Assembly: GCF_900167135.1 (NCBI RefSeq)
Contig: NZ_FUWZ01000006.1
Span: 124,001-188,000 of the forward strand
Source of the DNA: Chitinophaga eiseniae
GTDB lineage: Bacteria > Bacteroidota > Bacteroidia > Chitinophagales > Chitinophagaceae
Direction: 5' to 3'
Length of the DNA stretch: 64,000 bases
A program made the position numbers and the translations under genes. The notes beneath the pieces were generated by a model. It had not been told where the DNA came from, searched no databases, and saw nothing but the letters and a program-made list of their open reading frames with translations. Below, one piece after another: positions 25,785-33,962 of the stretch; within the stretch, counting starts at the first letter, position 1; every line of letters starts with the position of its first letter.

Positions 25785-26837
25785 ATGTTGCGCTTTCTTC
25801 TCCGGAAAACAGGATATGGGTTACTGGTACTGCTGGGCGTGGTAGTGTTGGTGTTTTTCCTGTTCAACGTGCTGCCCGGCGATCCGGCCCGGCTGACGCT
25901 CGGCCAGCGGGCAGATGTGTCTTCCCTGGAAAACGTCCGTAAAGAACTGCACCTCGACCAGCCGGTAGGGGTGCAGTTCCTGCTTTATATCAACGATCTC
26001 TCGCCCATCGGCGTGCATCCGCTGACCGAAGCGCGGGAGAACCTGCATTATGTCACCCTGGCCCCGCTGTCGGGTGAAAAGGTGCTGGTACTTAAAACAC
26101 CCTATCTGCGCCGTTCCTACCAGGGCAAAAAGCCGGTGTGGGAAATACTGACGGAAGCGCTGCCAGGCACCTTGTTGCTGGCTGTGGCCGCCATGCTCTT
26201 CGCTACCGTGGCGGGCATCGCGCTGGGCGTACTGTCGGCCGTAAAACAAAACACCTGGATGGATACCAGCGCGGTATTCGCCAGTGTGATCGGTATTTCG
26301 GCGCCTTCCTTTTTTGCCGGTATCGTATTGGCTTACCTGCTGGGTTTTGTATTCAGCAGTTACACAGGACTGCATATGACCGGCAGCCTGTTCGATATAG
26401 ATCCGTTCCGCGGAAGGGTGCTGAACCTGCGCAACCTGGTCCTGCCGGCGCTGACGCTGGGCATACGGCCGCTGGCGATCATTGTGCAGCTTACCCGCAG
26501 CGCCATGCTGGATGTGCTGCACCAGGACTTTATCCGTACCGCCTATGCGAAAGGCTTGTCCCGCCGCGTGGTGATCTGGCGTCATGCGCTGAGGAATGCG
26601 CTCAACCCGGTGATCACCGCTATCACCGGCTGGTTTGCCGAACTGCTCGCCGGCGCTTTTTTTGTGGAATATATCTTCGGCTGGAAAGGGATCGGGAAGG
26701 TAACGGTAGATGCGCTGGACAAGTTTGATTTCCCGGTAGTGATGGGCGCCATCCTGTTTACCGCCGGTATCTTTGTGCTGGTCAACATTCTGGCCGATAT
26801 GTTGTATGCGGTGGTAGACCCCAGAATTAAACTGTGA
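25785..26837 (+). CDS. DppB/OppB-type ABC transporter permease
   Basis: Inner-membrane permease of the dipeptide/oligopeptide/nickel ABC type, 350 residues: first helix VLVFFLFNVLPGDPARL (typical GDP), about six helices in all, and the EAA-like loop ALRNALNPVITAITGW followed by GAFFVEYIFGWKGIGK. It begins 6 bp after the DoxX gene and ends before a terminator; no second permease, ATPase or binding protein is near. Between about 60 and 115 there is a periplasmic loop with a Bacteroidota-type insert (PLTEARENLHYVTLAPLSGE). The partners must be elsewhere. Confidence 0.92.
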   Translation: MLRFLLRKTGYGLLVLLGVVVLVFFLFNVLPGDPARLTLGQRADVSSLENVRKELHLDQPVGVQFLLYINDLSPIGVHPLTEARENLHYVTLAPLSGEKVLVLKTPYLRRSYQGKKPVWEILTEALPGTLLLAVAAMLFATVAGIALGVLSAVKQNTWMDTSAVFASVIGISAPSFFAGIVLAYLLGFVFSSYTGLHMTGSLFDIDPFRGRVLNLRNLVLPALTLGIRPLAIIVQLTRSAMLDVLHQDFIRTAYAKGLSRRVVIWRHALRNALNPVITAITGWFAELLAGAFFVEYIFGWKGIGKVTVDALDKFDFPVVMGAILFTAGIFVLVNILADMLYAVVDPRIKL

Positions 26838-26873
26838 CCCGCTTATAACCAGGTGTCTGTAATAATATCTTGC

Positions 26874-26902
26874 CCCAGGGTCACCGCCCTGGGAATTTTT
26901 TT
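26874..26902 (+). terminator. Rho-independent terminator after the permease gene
   Basis: CCCAGGG, loop TCACCG, CCCTGGG is followed by AATTTTTTTTT. It lies 36 bp after the permease stop and closes the DUF1599-DoxX-permease unit. Confidence 0.9.
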
Positions 26903-26964
26903 TAGAAATGTTGTAACATCGTCTTTAGTGAGTCGTCTTCTCATTATAAAACGCAATATCCCGC

Positions 26965-27477
26965 ATGTCATTGGACTTATTTCTTAACCAGGTCGTTCCC
27001 GTCAGGCAAAAGCTTTTCCGCTTTGCATACCGTCTGCTGGGCAACGAAGAAGACGCACAGGATATTACGCAGGACGCGCTGATGAAGGTGTGGAGCCAAC
27101 AGGAGAAAATGACGGAGCTGCAGAACATGGAAGCCTGGTGTATGCGGATCACCCGTAACCTGGCGCTGGACAAAATCAAGTCGCGCAAGTACCGCCTCGC
27201 CGATGAACTGGACAGGGCAGGGGAAGTTCCGGCCAGCCAGCAGAGCCCGCACGCCATGGCAGAGAAAAACGATGTGATGGTAAAAGTGAGGCGCGTCATC
27301 AACGAACTGCCGGAGAAATACCGGACCATCATTCAGCTGAGAGACATGGACGGCTATTCTTACCAGGAAATTGCCGACATCCTCGAACTGGACATGAACG
27401 ACGTAAAAGTCAACCTGCACCGGGCACGTAAATCCGTGCGGGAGAAACTTCAAAATATACAGGTATATGGATTATAA
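26965..27477 (+). CDS. ECF-type RNA polymerase sigma factor
   Basis: A 170-residue sigma-70-family factor with only regions 2 and 4. Region 2 (about 10-80) contains RFAYRLLGNEEDAQDITQDA and MEAWCMRITRNLALDKIKS; region 4 (about 110-165) contains ELPEKYRTIIQLRDMDGYSY and EIADILELDMNDVKVNLHRA. It heads a four-gene unit with a single-TM protein (11-bp overlap) and two DUF4252 proteins. The overlap suggests the second product is its anti-sigma factor. The signal and regulon are unknown. Confidence 0.95.
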   Translation: MSLDLFLNQVVPVRQKLFRFAYRLLGNEEDAQDITQDALMKVWSQQEKMTELQNMEAWCMRITRNLALDKIKSRKYRLADELDRAGEVPASQQSPHAMAEKNDVMVKVRRVINELPEKYRTIIQLRDMDGYSYQEIADILELDMNDVKVNLHRARKSVREKLQNIQVYGL

Positions 27478-27976
27478 CCACATCATCGCGTTACTGGAGC
27501 GCTATTGGGAAGGGGAAACCACCCTGGAGGAAGAGGCGTTGTTACGCCGGTTTTTCAGCGAGTCCCATCCCGATATGCCGGAGCCATTGCAGGAAGCAGC
27601 CCCGTTGTTTGGGTTCTTCCGGGAGGAAATGGAAAGAGAAGAGATGCTGGGAGAAACGCTGTCGGTAAGGGTAGAAGCCAGCCCTGTCGCCAAAGTAGTG
27701 GCCCTGTCACCATTCCGCCACTGGATGAAATATGCGGCGGTACTGCTGATGGCCGTGGGCATGGGCTATGCCATGAAACAGTTCCAGCGGACGGAAACCA
27801 AAGCCCGCCTGGCCGAGGTACAGCAAAAGAAAATGGAGGAGGAGACAAGGATGGCTTACCTGGAAACGAAGAAAGCGTTGCAGCTGCTGGCAAAGAACCT
27901 GAACAAGGGAACAGAGAAGATGCAGAAGCTGTCTTATTTCAACGAAGCGACCGGCATCATTGCCGGCACCAATTAA
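27467..27976 (+). CDS. Single-TM protein, probable anti-sigma factor
   Basis: The 169-residue product has a cytoplasmic helical N-terminus (about 1-80, YWEGETTLEEEALLRRFF), one membrane helix (about 86-103, MKYAAVLLMAVGMGYAM) and a charged coiled-coil-like exterior (LAEVQQKKMEEETRMAYLET). The N-terminal 'YWEGETTLEEE' style occurs in Bacteroidota anti-sigma-like proteins. It lacks the HxxxCxxC zinc motif. The start overlaps the sigma gene by 11 bp, which points to a stoichiometric partner. Function is inferred from context. Confidence 0.8.
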   Translation: MDYNHIIALLERYWEGETTLEEEALLRRFFSESHPDMPEPLQEAAPLFGFFREEMEREEMLGETLSVRVEASPVAKVVALSPFRHWMKYAAVLLMAVGMGYAMKQFQRTETKARLAEVQQKKMEEETRMAYLETKKALQLLAKNLNKGTEKMQKLSYFNEATGIIAGTN

Positions 27977-28016
27977 CAAGGCCCATTTTAAAACCTGATA
28001 TAAAAATTGAGAGACG

Positions 28017-28532
28017 ATGAAACGTTCACTTTTATTGCTGGTCGCGGTTTTTGCCAGTATGCACCTCTTTGCGCAGAGTAGCATTGACCGCTTTTTCCAG
28101 AAGTACGAAAATGACCGGAATTTTACCCTGGTCAGTATTACGCCCAAGATGTTCTCCATGTTTTCCAAACTGGATATGAACGATCCCGATGCCAAAAACC
28201 TGATGAGGGTGGTACAGAAGCTGAAAGGATTGCGTATCCTGGCGAAAGACAACACGAAAGACGGTCAGCGGTTGTACAAGGAAGCCGCCGTGCTCCTGAC
28301 TTCAGACTTCGAAGAGCTGATGACCGTCAGGGACAAGGACAGCGACCTGAAGTTTATGGTAAAAGAAAATGCGAGGGGAAACATCAACGAGCTGATCATG
28401 ATCGTTGGTGGTACCAATGACTTTATGGCCATGAGCCTGGTGGGGGACATCGATTTGAATGAAATCTCACAGATCGCCAGCTCCGTCAACATCCAGGGGA
28501 TGGACAAACTCAAGAACCTTAAAAAGAAGTAA
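28017..28532 (+). CDS. DUF4252 domain-containing secreted protein (first copy)
   Basis: A 171-residue exported protein: signal MKRSLLLLVAVFASMHLFAQ, then DUF4252 with an N-terminal FFQKYENDRNFTLVSITPKM, a middle helix KLKGLRILAKDNTKDG and a C-terminal IMIVGGTNDFMAMSLVGDID. The family role is not known. It lies 40 bp downstream of the anti-sigma candidate and 17 bp before a second DUF4252 gene, so the sigma unit likely controls both, or they are components of its signal path. Confidence 0.9.
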   Translation: MKRSLLLLVAVFASMHLFAQSSIDRFFQKYENDRNFTLVSITPKMFSMFSKLDMNDPDAKNLMRVVQKLKGLRILAKDNTKDGQRLYKEAAVLLTSDFEELMTVRDKDSDLKFMVKENARGNINELIMIVGGTNDFMAMSLVGDIDLNEISQIASSVNIQGMDKLKNLKKK

Positions 28533-28549
28533 CCCAGAAATCTGCACAC

Positions 28550-29059
28550 ATGAAAAAGCTATTGTTAGGTGGTTGTTTACTGCTGGCCAGTGTTTCCACC
28601 GTTGTCGCACAAGAAAAATCACTGCGTGAATTCCGGCATAAATACAGCGGTTGTGCTGAAACAACCCATATCAAATTAGGCGGTATGTCCCTGCGCCTGG
28701 CCGGATGGGTCATGTCTTTCGACAAAGAAGATGAAGATGTTAAAAATGTACGCGCGCTGCTGAGGGATATCCGGAAAGTAAAGGTGCATACCATTGAAAA
28801 CCTGCATGGCGCCAGTATCAGCAGCGATGATGTGGCCACGCTCAAGCGCAGGTTACAGGACCGCGATCATTTTGAAACCCTGATGGAAGTGCGGGACAAA
28901 GGCAGCCTGGTACATATTCTGAATAAAGGGAAAGACGACGAGTTGGGCCATGTGGTGATGCTGATACAGGATACCAATGAATTTACGATGGTGAACCTGG
29001 AAACGAATCTCAAAATTGCAGATATCAACCGACTGATCAATCAGTTTGCCTCCAACTGA
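28550..29059 (+). CDS. DUF4252 domain-containing secreted protein (second copy)
   Basis: A 169-residue paralogue of the preceding gene: signal MKKLLLGGCLLLASVSTVVA, then LREFRHKYSGCAETTHIKLG, RALLRDIRKVKVHTIENL, and VVMLIQDTNEFTMVNLETNL matching the domain end of the first copy. The two copies are clearly related but diverged, with the second retaining a lone Cys in KYSGCAE. It ends the sigma unit, 7 bp from the convergent DUF721 gene; I see no terminator between them. Confidence 0.9.
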   Translation: MKKLLLGGCLLLASVSTVVAQEKSLREFRHKYSGCAETTHIKLGGMSLRLAGWVMSFDKEDEDVKNVRALLRDIRKVKVHTIENLHGASISSDDVATLKRRLQDRDHFETLMEVRDKGSLVHILNKGKDDELGHVVMLIQDTNEFTMVNLETNLKIADINRLINQFASN

Positions 29060-29066
29060 TATTTTA

Positions 29067-29354
29067 CTAGTGGATCATCACTTCCTTTACCACATTTTCC
29101 CCCAGCATTTCATTCACCAGTTTGATGATCTTGTCTTTCGAGTAAGTTAATTCCTGTTTTAACGGTGCTACCGAAGTTGTAATGATGAGCTTATGCTCAA
29201 TCAGCTGGATGCCCTGTGTGTAACGCGCAATGGTTTTGCCCATAATTTTCTCCCAGTTCTCCTGAATACGGACTTCAGTAAGACGGGGTTTGAGGCGGCT
29301 TTTGTTCATAAATTCCCGGAGAGCATCTCCGATACTGGTAGTTCCGTGGCGCAT
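29067..29354 (-). CDS. DUF721 domain-containing protein
   Basis: DUF721 proteins are small DNA- or RNA-binding-like factors related to DciA, linked to DnaB loading in some bacteria. From MRHGTTSIGDALREFM at 29354 the protein has 95 residues, typical; a frame upstream to 29405 would read through an oligonucleotide palindrome at 29371, which I reject as coding. Motifs are VRIQENWEKIMGKTIARYT and IITTSVAPLKQELTYSKDK. It lies downstream of recF on the same strand, so a link with replication or repair is plausible. Confidence 0.85.
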   Translation of the reverse strand: MRHGTTSIGDALREFMNKSRLKPRLTEVRIQENWEKIMGKTIARYTQGIQLIEHKLIITTSVAPLKQELTYSKDKIIKLVNEMLGENVVKEVMIH

Positions 29355-29370
29355 GGGGCCAAAGCTACGA

Positions 29371-29469
29371 ATATTTGGGGATTTTTTGATTTGGACTACG
29401 CTCATTTATATTCCCAAAATCAAAAAATCCGTAAATCAAAAATCCGTAAATCAAAAAATCCCTAAATAT
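29371..29469. repeat. Large palindrome built from ATCAAAAAATCCC-type units (locus 1)
   Basis: ATATTTGGGGATTTTTTGATTT (29371-29392, read in two parts) is matched with one mismatch by its complement at 29448-29469. Between them lie further AATCAAAAATCCG units. The right arm includes the recF stop codon; the element separates recF from the DUF721 gene and would be transcribed into a stable hairpin. A second locus with the same unit is at 34374. Confidence 0.75.
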
Positions 29470-30541
29470 TTATAAGCTGTATAGTTTGATCTGTTCCTTC
29501 AAAGCTGTGTTGCAGCCTTTCCGCATGGGTGTCGGTAATGAATACCTGGCCGTAGGAGGGACCGGCCACCAGGGCGATCAGGCGGGTGACGCGTTCCTGG
29601 TCCAGTTTTTCAAACACATCGTCCAGCAGCAGCAGCGGCGCAAATTGTTTGAACTGTTTGATCACTTCAAACTGGGCCAGCTTCAGGGCAAACAGAGAGC
29701 TCTTGCGTTGTCCCTGCGAGGCGCTGCTTTTCATGGGATGGTCGTTGAGCAGGAACTGGAGGTCATCGCGGTGGATGCCGGTGGAGGTCCGTTGCAGCTG
29801 GAGATCTTTAAAGCGGGCCGCCCGCAGCTGGGCCGCATAATCTTCTTCCTGCAGCGTGCACTGATAGCGGATATTCACCACCTCGTGGGTGCCGGCGATA
29901 TAATCGTACAGCTGCTGCACCTGCGGAATGAAATCAGTGAGAAAGGCTTTGCGTTGTTCGAAGACGGGGATGCCGTGGCGGACCAGTTGTTCGTCAAACA
30001 CGTCCAGCAGGCTGTGTTGTTCCTGGCCGGAGCCGGTGATATTTTTCAGCAGTGTGTTGCGCTGCACCAGTATTTTCTGATAGGCGATCAGATGCTCGAG
30101 ATAGTCGGGGTACAGCTGGGAGAGGAGGGTGTCCAGCCATTTGCGGCGTTCTTCGCTGCCGCCAAGGATGATTTCGGCATCGTCGGGGGCGATGATCACC
30201 GCCGGAAACTGCCCGATATGCCGGGAGAAGCGGTCGTACTTCTCGTCGTTGAGGGCCACTTCCTTTTTCCCGTCTTTAACGGTGCTGACAATTTTAGCCG
30301 GCTGTCCCTGTTTCTCGAAATAGCCTTCCAGCCGGAAGCCGTTGGTCTGGTACTGGGTGTTCTGGCTTTCGTTGCTGGTAAAGTAACTGCGGGTGAAGCA
30401 GAGGTAGTAGATGGCGTCCAGCAGGTTGGTTTTGCCGGAGCCGTTTCTGCCGGTGATGCCTACCACCCGCTGGTCGAACCGAAAGTCCTGCCGGGTATAA
30501 TTTTTAAACTGGGTGAGCGATATTTTCCGGATATGTAGCAA
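29462..30541 (-). CDS. recF: DNA replication and repair protein RecF
   Basis: SMC-like ATPase that helps load RecA at gaps. The 359 residues contain Walker A GRNGSGKT (31-38), the signature SQGQRKSSLFALKLAQF and Walker B LLLLDDVFEKLD, with the D-loop region following. The start is TTG at 30541: an in-frame TAA lies four codons upstream and no ATG or GTG is available, while MLHIRKISLTQFKNY aligns with the usual RecF beginning. It diverges from pdhA. The 3' end overlaps a palindromic repeat. Confidence 0.93.
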   Translation of the reverse strand: MLHIRKISLTQFKNYTRQDFRFDQRVVGITGRNGSGKTNLLDAIYYLCFTRSYFTSNESQNTQYQTNGFRLEGYFEKQGQPAKIVSTVKDGKKEVALNDEKYDRFSRHIGQFPAVIIAPDDAEIILGGSEERRKWLDTLLSQLYPDYLEHLIAYQKILVQRNTLLKNITGSGQEQHSLLDVFDEQLVRHGIPVFEQRKAFLTDFIPQVQQLYDYIAGTHEVVNIRYQCTLQEEDYAAQLRAARFKDLQLQRTSTGIHRDDLQFLLNDHPMKSSASQGQRKSSLFALKLAQFEVIKQFKQFAPLLLLDDVFEKLDQERVTRLIALVAGPSYGQVFITDTHAERLQHSFEGTDQTIQLINI

Positions 30542-30725
30542 AGAAAATAATTATGTGTATAAAAAAATATGCAAATTCTGCAATATTTATAACTGATAAA
30601 CATCCGTGTCACTGGGCCTTTATCTGCCAATAAACTGCAATTAAATGCAAAACTGTTTGAAATTGATGAATTTGCATAATTTAATACTAATTGGATTTGA
30701 TATTTACATTTTAGGATTTTCCTGT

Positions 30726-30733
30726 TATATTTG
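30726..30733 (+). promoter_or_regulatory. Candidate -7 promoter element (TATATTTG) of pdhA
   Basis: TATATTTG is an exact match to TAnnTTTG, 18 bp before the GTG chosen as start. A TTTG at 30696-30699 could be the -33 element, although its 26-bp spacing is long. The element overlaps the TTG codon that a longest-frame call would use as a start, arguing against that start. Confidence 0.6.
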
Positions 30734-30751
30734 CCAACAAATTTAGAAAGA

Positions 30752-31762
30752 GTGCAAACTAAAACAGACGTGAAGACGAAATTCACCAAAGAGACATATC
30801 TGTACTGGTATGAATTGATGCTTTTGCTGCGCCGCTTTGAAGAGAAGACAGGCCAATTGTACGGAATGCAAAAAATCCGTGGCTTTTGTCACCTGTACAT
30901 CGGTCAGGAGGCAATTGCTGCTGGTGCGATGACTGCGACGAAACCGGAAGATAAATTCATCACTGCGTACCGTGACCACGCATTGGCTATCGCCAAAGGG
31001 ATTTCTGCCAAGGCTTGTATGGCTGAAATGTACGGTAAGGCAACCGGATGTTCAAAAGGTAAGGGAGGTAGTATGCACTTCTTCTCCAAAGAGCACAACT
31101 TCTTTGGCGGCCATGGTATCGTAGGTGCCCAGATCGGTACCGGTGCGGGCCTGGCGCTGGCGGAGCAGTACCAGGGTACTGACAACGTAGTGCTGTGTTT
31201 CTTCGGTGATGGCGCCGCCCGTCAGGGTATGCTCCATGAAACCTTTAACATGGCGATGACCTGGAAACTGCCGGTGATCTTTATTTGTGAAAACAATATG
31301 TACGCGATGGGTACTTCCGTAGAACGTACCTCCAACGTACTGGATATTTATAAGCTTGCTGATGCTTACGAAATGCCGGCCGATTCTATCGACGGTATGA
31401 GCTGCGAAGCGGTGCACGAAGGAGTGGAAAGAGCGGTAAAACGCGCCCGTGAAAACGGTGGCCCGACCCTCCTGGAAATCAAAACTTACCGCTACCGCGG
31501 CCACTCCATGAGCGATCCGGCTAAATACCGTACCAAAGAGGAGCTGGAAGAGTACAAACAGAAAGATCCGATCAACCAGGTGTTGGCTGTTATTCAGAAA
31601 AACAAATGGGCAACTGAAGCGGAAATTGAAGCGATCAATGACCGCGTAAAAGCGGAAGTGGAAGAATGCGTTCAGTTCGCTGAAGAATCCCCCTGGCCGT
31701 CTGACGATGAGCTGCTGAAAGACGTGTATGTTCAGCAGGATTATCCTTTCATCGTTGACTAA
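30752..31762 (+). CDS. pdhA: Pyruvate dehydrogenase E1 component, alpha subunit
   Basis: Thiamine diphosphate-dependent subunit that decarboxylates pyruvate in the pyruvate dehydrogenase complex. The body is typical: YGMQKIRGFCHLYIGQEAIA, the TPP motif FGDGAARQGMLHETFNMA with ENNMYAMGTSVER, and the phosphorylation-loop region YRYRGHSMSDPAKYRTKEEL. No ATG precedes the conserved region; I use GTG 30752 (preceded by AGAAAGA), with GTG 30770 an alternative and TTG 30731 rejected for lying in a promoter box. The E1-beta and E2 genes are not next to it, so the complex is encoded in parts. Confidence 0.94.
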   Translation: MQTKTDVKTKFTKETYLYWYELMLLLRRFEEKTGQLYGMQKIRGFCHLYIGQEAIAAGAMTATKPEDKFITAYRDHALAIAKGISAKACMAEMYGKATGCSKGKGGSMHFFSKEHNFFGGHGIVGAQIGTGAGLALAEQYQGTDNVVLCFFGDGAARQGMLHETFNMAMTWKLPVIFICENNMYAMGTSVERTSNVLDIYKLADAYEMPADSIDGMSCEAVHEGVERAVKRARENGGPTLLEIKTYRYRGHSMSDPAKYRTKEELEEYKQKDPINQVLAVIQKNKWATEAEIEAINDRVKAEVEECVQFAEESPWPSDDELLKDVYVQQDYPFIVD

Positions 31763-31775
31763 AGCTTAATAGTAC

Positions 31776-31827
31776 GCAGCAGTTAGCTTTTAACCTTTTT
31801 ACTGAAAGGCTGAAAGCTAACTGTTGC
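31776..31827. repeat. Imperfect hairpin between pdhA and TPR gene
   Basis: GCAGCAGTTAGCTTTTAACC plus TTT (31776-31798) pairs with 31805-31827 with three mismatches across about 23 bp and a 6-nt loop. The unit GCTTTCAGC/GAAAGC is low-complexity like the other palindromes here. There is only a weak T-tract, so a terminator function for pdhA is possible but not assured. Confidence 0.7.
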
Positions 31828-31874
31828 TCATTGATACCTATTAAATAACCAAGCAATCACAATTACCTTTTAAA

Positions 31875-32573
31875 ATGGCAGAAACTAAAGATAAAGCCAC
31901 CACGCCGCAACCTGCAACTAATTTTGACCTGGAACAGTCCATGCACAGAGCGGAAGACTTCTTCGTTAAAAATAAAAATGTTATTACTATCGCCGTGCTG
32001 GCAGTAGTAGTAGGGGTAGGCGGTTTCTTCGCCTATAACCGTTTCGTTAAACAACCCAACGAAAACAAAGCCCAGGAAATGGTTTTCCATGCACAGAACT
32101 ACTTTGCAGTGGATTCCTTCAAACTGGCGCTCAACGGCGACGGTAACAACTACGGTTTCTTGCAGGTGGTAAACAAATACGGTAGCACCAAGGCCGGTAA
32201 CCTTGCAAAATACAGCGCCGGCGTATGCTACATCCGCATGGGCGAATATCAGAAAGGTATCGATATGCTAAAATCCTTCAGTTCTGACGATCTGCTGCTG
32301 CAGCCTACCGCTCTGGGCCTGATCGGTGACGCTTACATGGAGCTCAACAAAACCGCTGAAGGTATCGAAGCGTATAAAAAAGCAGGTCACTATAATGATA
32401 ATGAACTGACTTCCCCCGTTTACCTGTTCCGCGCCGGTATGGCCCTGGAAAAAGCAGGCAAACCACAGGAAGCCGTTTCCATCTATAAAGAAATTAAAGA
32501 GAAATTCCCCCTCACCAACGAAGGCCGTGAAATGGACAAGTACCTGGCGAGACTGGGAGATGTAAAAAACTAA
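31875..32573 (+). CDS. TPR-containing single-TM protein (YfgM-like)
   Basis: A 232-residue protein with a cytoplasmic N-terminus, one membrane helix at about 38-56 (VITIAVLAVVVGVGGFFAY) and a periplasmic part (about 60-232) of tetratricopeptide repeats (FLQVVNKYGSTKAGNLAKYS, AGVCYIRMGEYQKGIDMLKS, ALGLIGDAYMELNKTAEGIE). This resembles YfgM, an inner-membrane chaperone-linked TPR protein. It lies between pdhA and ribH on the plus strand and is separated from each by a hairpin. Role is inferred from architecture. Confidence 0.88.
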   Translation: MAETKDKATTPQPATNFDLEQSMHRAEDFFVKNKNVITIAVLAVVVGVGGFFAYNRFVKQPNENKAQEMVFHAQNYFAVDSFKLALNGDGNNYGFLQVVNKYGSTKAGNLAKYSAGVCYIRMGEYQKGIDMLKSFSSDDLLLQPTALGLIGDAYMELNKTAEGIEAYKKAGHYNDNELTSPVYLFRAGMALEKAGKPQEAVSIYKEIKEKFPLTNEGREMDKYLARLGDVKN

Positions 32574-32585
32574 TCAATTATGAAT

Positions 32586-32612
32586 AACGGATTACGGACT
32601 TCGTAATCCGTT
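32586..32612. repeat. Perfect 11-bp hairpin before ribH
   Basis: AACGGATTACG, loop GACTT, CGTAATCCGTT is a perfect inverted repeat followed by GTTCGTAATTCC, another copy of the TTCGTAAT theme. It has no T-tract. It lies in the 62-bp gap between the TPR gene and ribH and could be a small repeat or a leader structure. Confidence 0.75.
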
Positions 32613-32635
32613 GTTCGTAATTCCAAATTGAACGT

Positions 32636-33139
32636 ATGTCTGAGCACAATAAAAGCTTGTTAAATGATGCTGGCATTCTCAACCTGGAGGATGCCAGTGT
32701 TGTTATGGTATATACCGAATGGAATGATGCCATTGTGAATGAACTGGTAGCCGGTTGTGAAAGATCACTGCAACAGTACAAAGTGTCCAAAACCAATAAG
32801 ATCATTGTGCCGGGCGCATTTGAATTGCCTTACGCCTGTAAACAGTATTGGGAGAACACCAAAGGTACCGGTCAGCAGCCTGGCGCTATTATTGCTTTCG
32901 GTTGCGTGATCCGCGGCGAAACCCCGCATTTTGACTATGTGTGTAAAGCTGTAACGGAAGGTATCCTGCAACTGAACCTTCAGTTACCCGTTCCCGTTAT
33001 ATTCGGTATACTGACGGTAGACAATGAACAGCAGGCGCTCGACAGACTGGGCGGCGCACATGGACATAAAGGAGAAGAAGCCGCTATCACCGCTTTGAAG
33101 ATGATCGCGTTACAAAGAGACCTGGCGAGAGGAATTTAG
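32636..33139 (+). CDS. ribH: 6,7-dimethyl-8-ribityllumazine synthase
   Basis: Riboflavin biosynthesis enzyme joining 5-amino-6-ribitylamino-uracil and dihydroxybutanone phosphate. The 167-residue protein has the family's VVMVYTEWNDAIVNELVAGC, PGAFELPYACKQYW, IAFGCVIRGETPHFDYVCKA and PVIFGILTVDNEQQALDR, followed by the GHKGEEAAITALKM end. Length is normal. It stands 62 bp after the TPR gene and 87 bp before the LutA-type gene, without other riboflavin genes nearby. Confidence 0.97.
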   Translation: MSEHNKSLLNDAGILNLEDASVVMVYTEWNDAIVNELVAGCERSLQQYKVSKTNKIIVPGAFELPYACKQYWENTKGTGQQPGAIIAFGCVIRGETPHFDYVCKAVTEGILQLNLQLPVPVIFGILTVDNEQQALDRLGGAHGHKGEEAAITALKMIALQRDLARGI

Positions 33140-33226
33140 CACCATACCAATGGTTGTCATTTGTCCATGCCCCCGGCGTAACCGGCCCTCTGCACAACCA
33201 ACGGTCCACCGCTAAAAGATTTTAAG

Positions 33227-33946
33227 ATGAATGTACAGTTATTTATACCATGTTTCGTAGACCAGCTGTTCCCGGAAACCGCTTTCAATATGGTGAAGGT
33301 ACTGGAGAAGCTTGGATGTAATGTGATGTATAACCCGGAGCAGACCTGCTGTGGCCAGCCTGCCTACAATGCCGGTTATCAGGATGAATGCAGAACAGTA
33401 GCCACCAAATTTGTCAGGGATTTTAAGACTTTCGATTATATCGTGGCCCCCAGCGGCTCCTGCACAGGATTTGTCCGCAACTACTACAGCAAACTGTTTG
33501 ATAATTCCGCTGCCCATAACGACGTGAAACTGTTGCGCAAAAACCTCTACGAATTCACCGAATTTCTGACGGACGTATTGCATGTGACAGACCTGGGCGC
33601 CACCCTCAACGGGGTAGGTACCTACCACGACGCCTGCGGCGCCCTGCGTGAATGTGGTATCAAGGAAGGGCCACGCAAACTGCTGGAGAAAGTGAAAGGC
33701 CTGGAGCTGAAGGAAATGAACGACTGTGAAGTCTGCTGTGGATTCGGCGGCACCTTCGCGGTGAAATTTGAACCCATCTCCATAGGAATGGGCGAACAAA
33801 AAGTACATAACGCTGTCAACAGCGGCGCCGATTTCCTCATTTCCACCGATCTTTCCTGCCTCATGCACCTCGATGGTTATATCCGTAAACACGGAACTCC
33901 TATTAAAGTGATGCACATCGCCGATGTACTGGCGAGTGGATGGTAA
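33227..33946 (+). CDS. LutA/YkgE-type (Fe-S) oxidoreductase subunit
   Basis: A 239-residue protein with two CCG cysteine-rich domains (EQTCCGQPAYNAGY with CFVDQLFPE at the start; DCEVCCGFGGTFAVKFEPIS near 165-185), as in LutA of the lactate utilisation complex and in glycolate oxidase GlcF relatives. The motifs bind an iron-sulphur cluster or heme thiol site. LutB and LutC are absent from the vicinity. The start is at 33227 and the stop is followed 16 bp later by the EVE-domain gene. Confidence 0.92.
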   Translation: MNVQLFIPCFVDQLFPETAFNMVKVLEKLGCNVMYNPEQTCCGQPAYNAGYQDECRTVATKFVRDFKTFDYIVAPSGSCTGFVRNYYSKLFDNSAAHNDVKLLRKNLYEFTEFLTDVLHVTDLGATLNGVGTYHDACGALRECGIKEGPRKLLEKVKGLELKEMNDCEVCCGFGGTFAVKFEPISIGMGEQKVHNAVNSGADFLISTDLSCLMHLDGYIRKHGTPIKVMHIADVLASGW

Positions 33947-33962
33947 ACAAAAAACGTTACAC

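Noticed and set aside
29486..30538. 350-residue ORF opposite recF
   Set aside because: It is an antisense shadow of recF, whose Walker motifs are intact.
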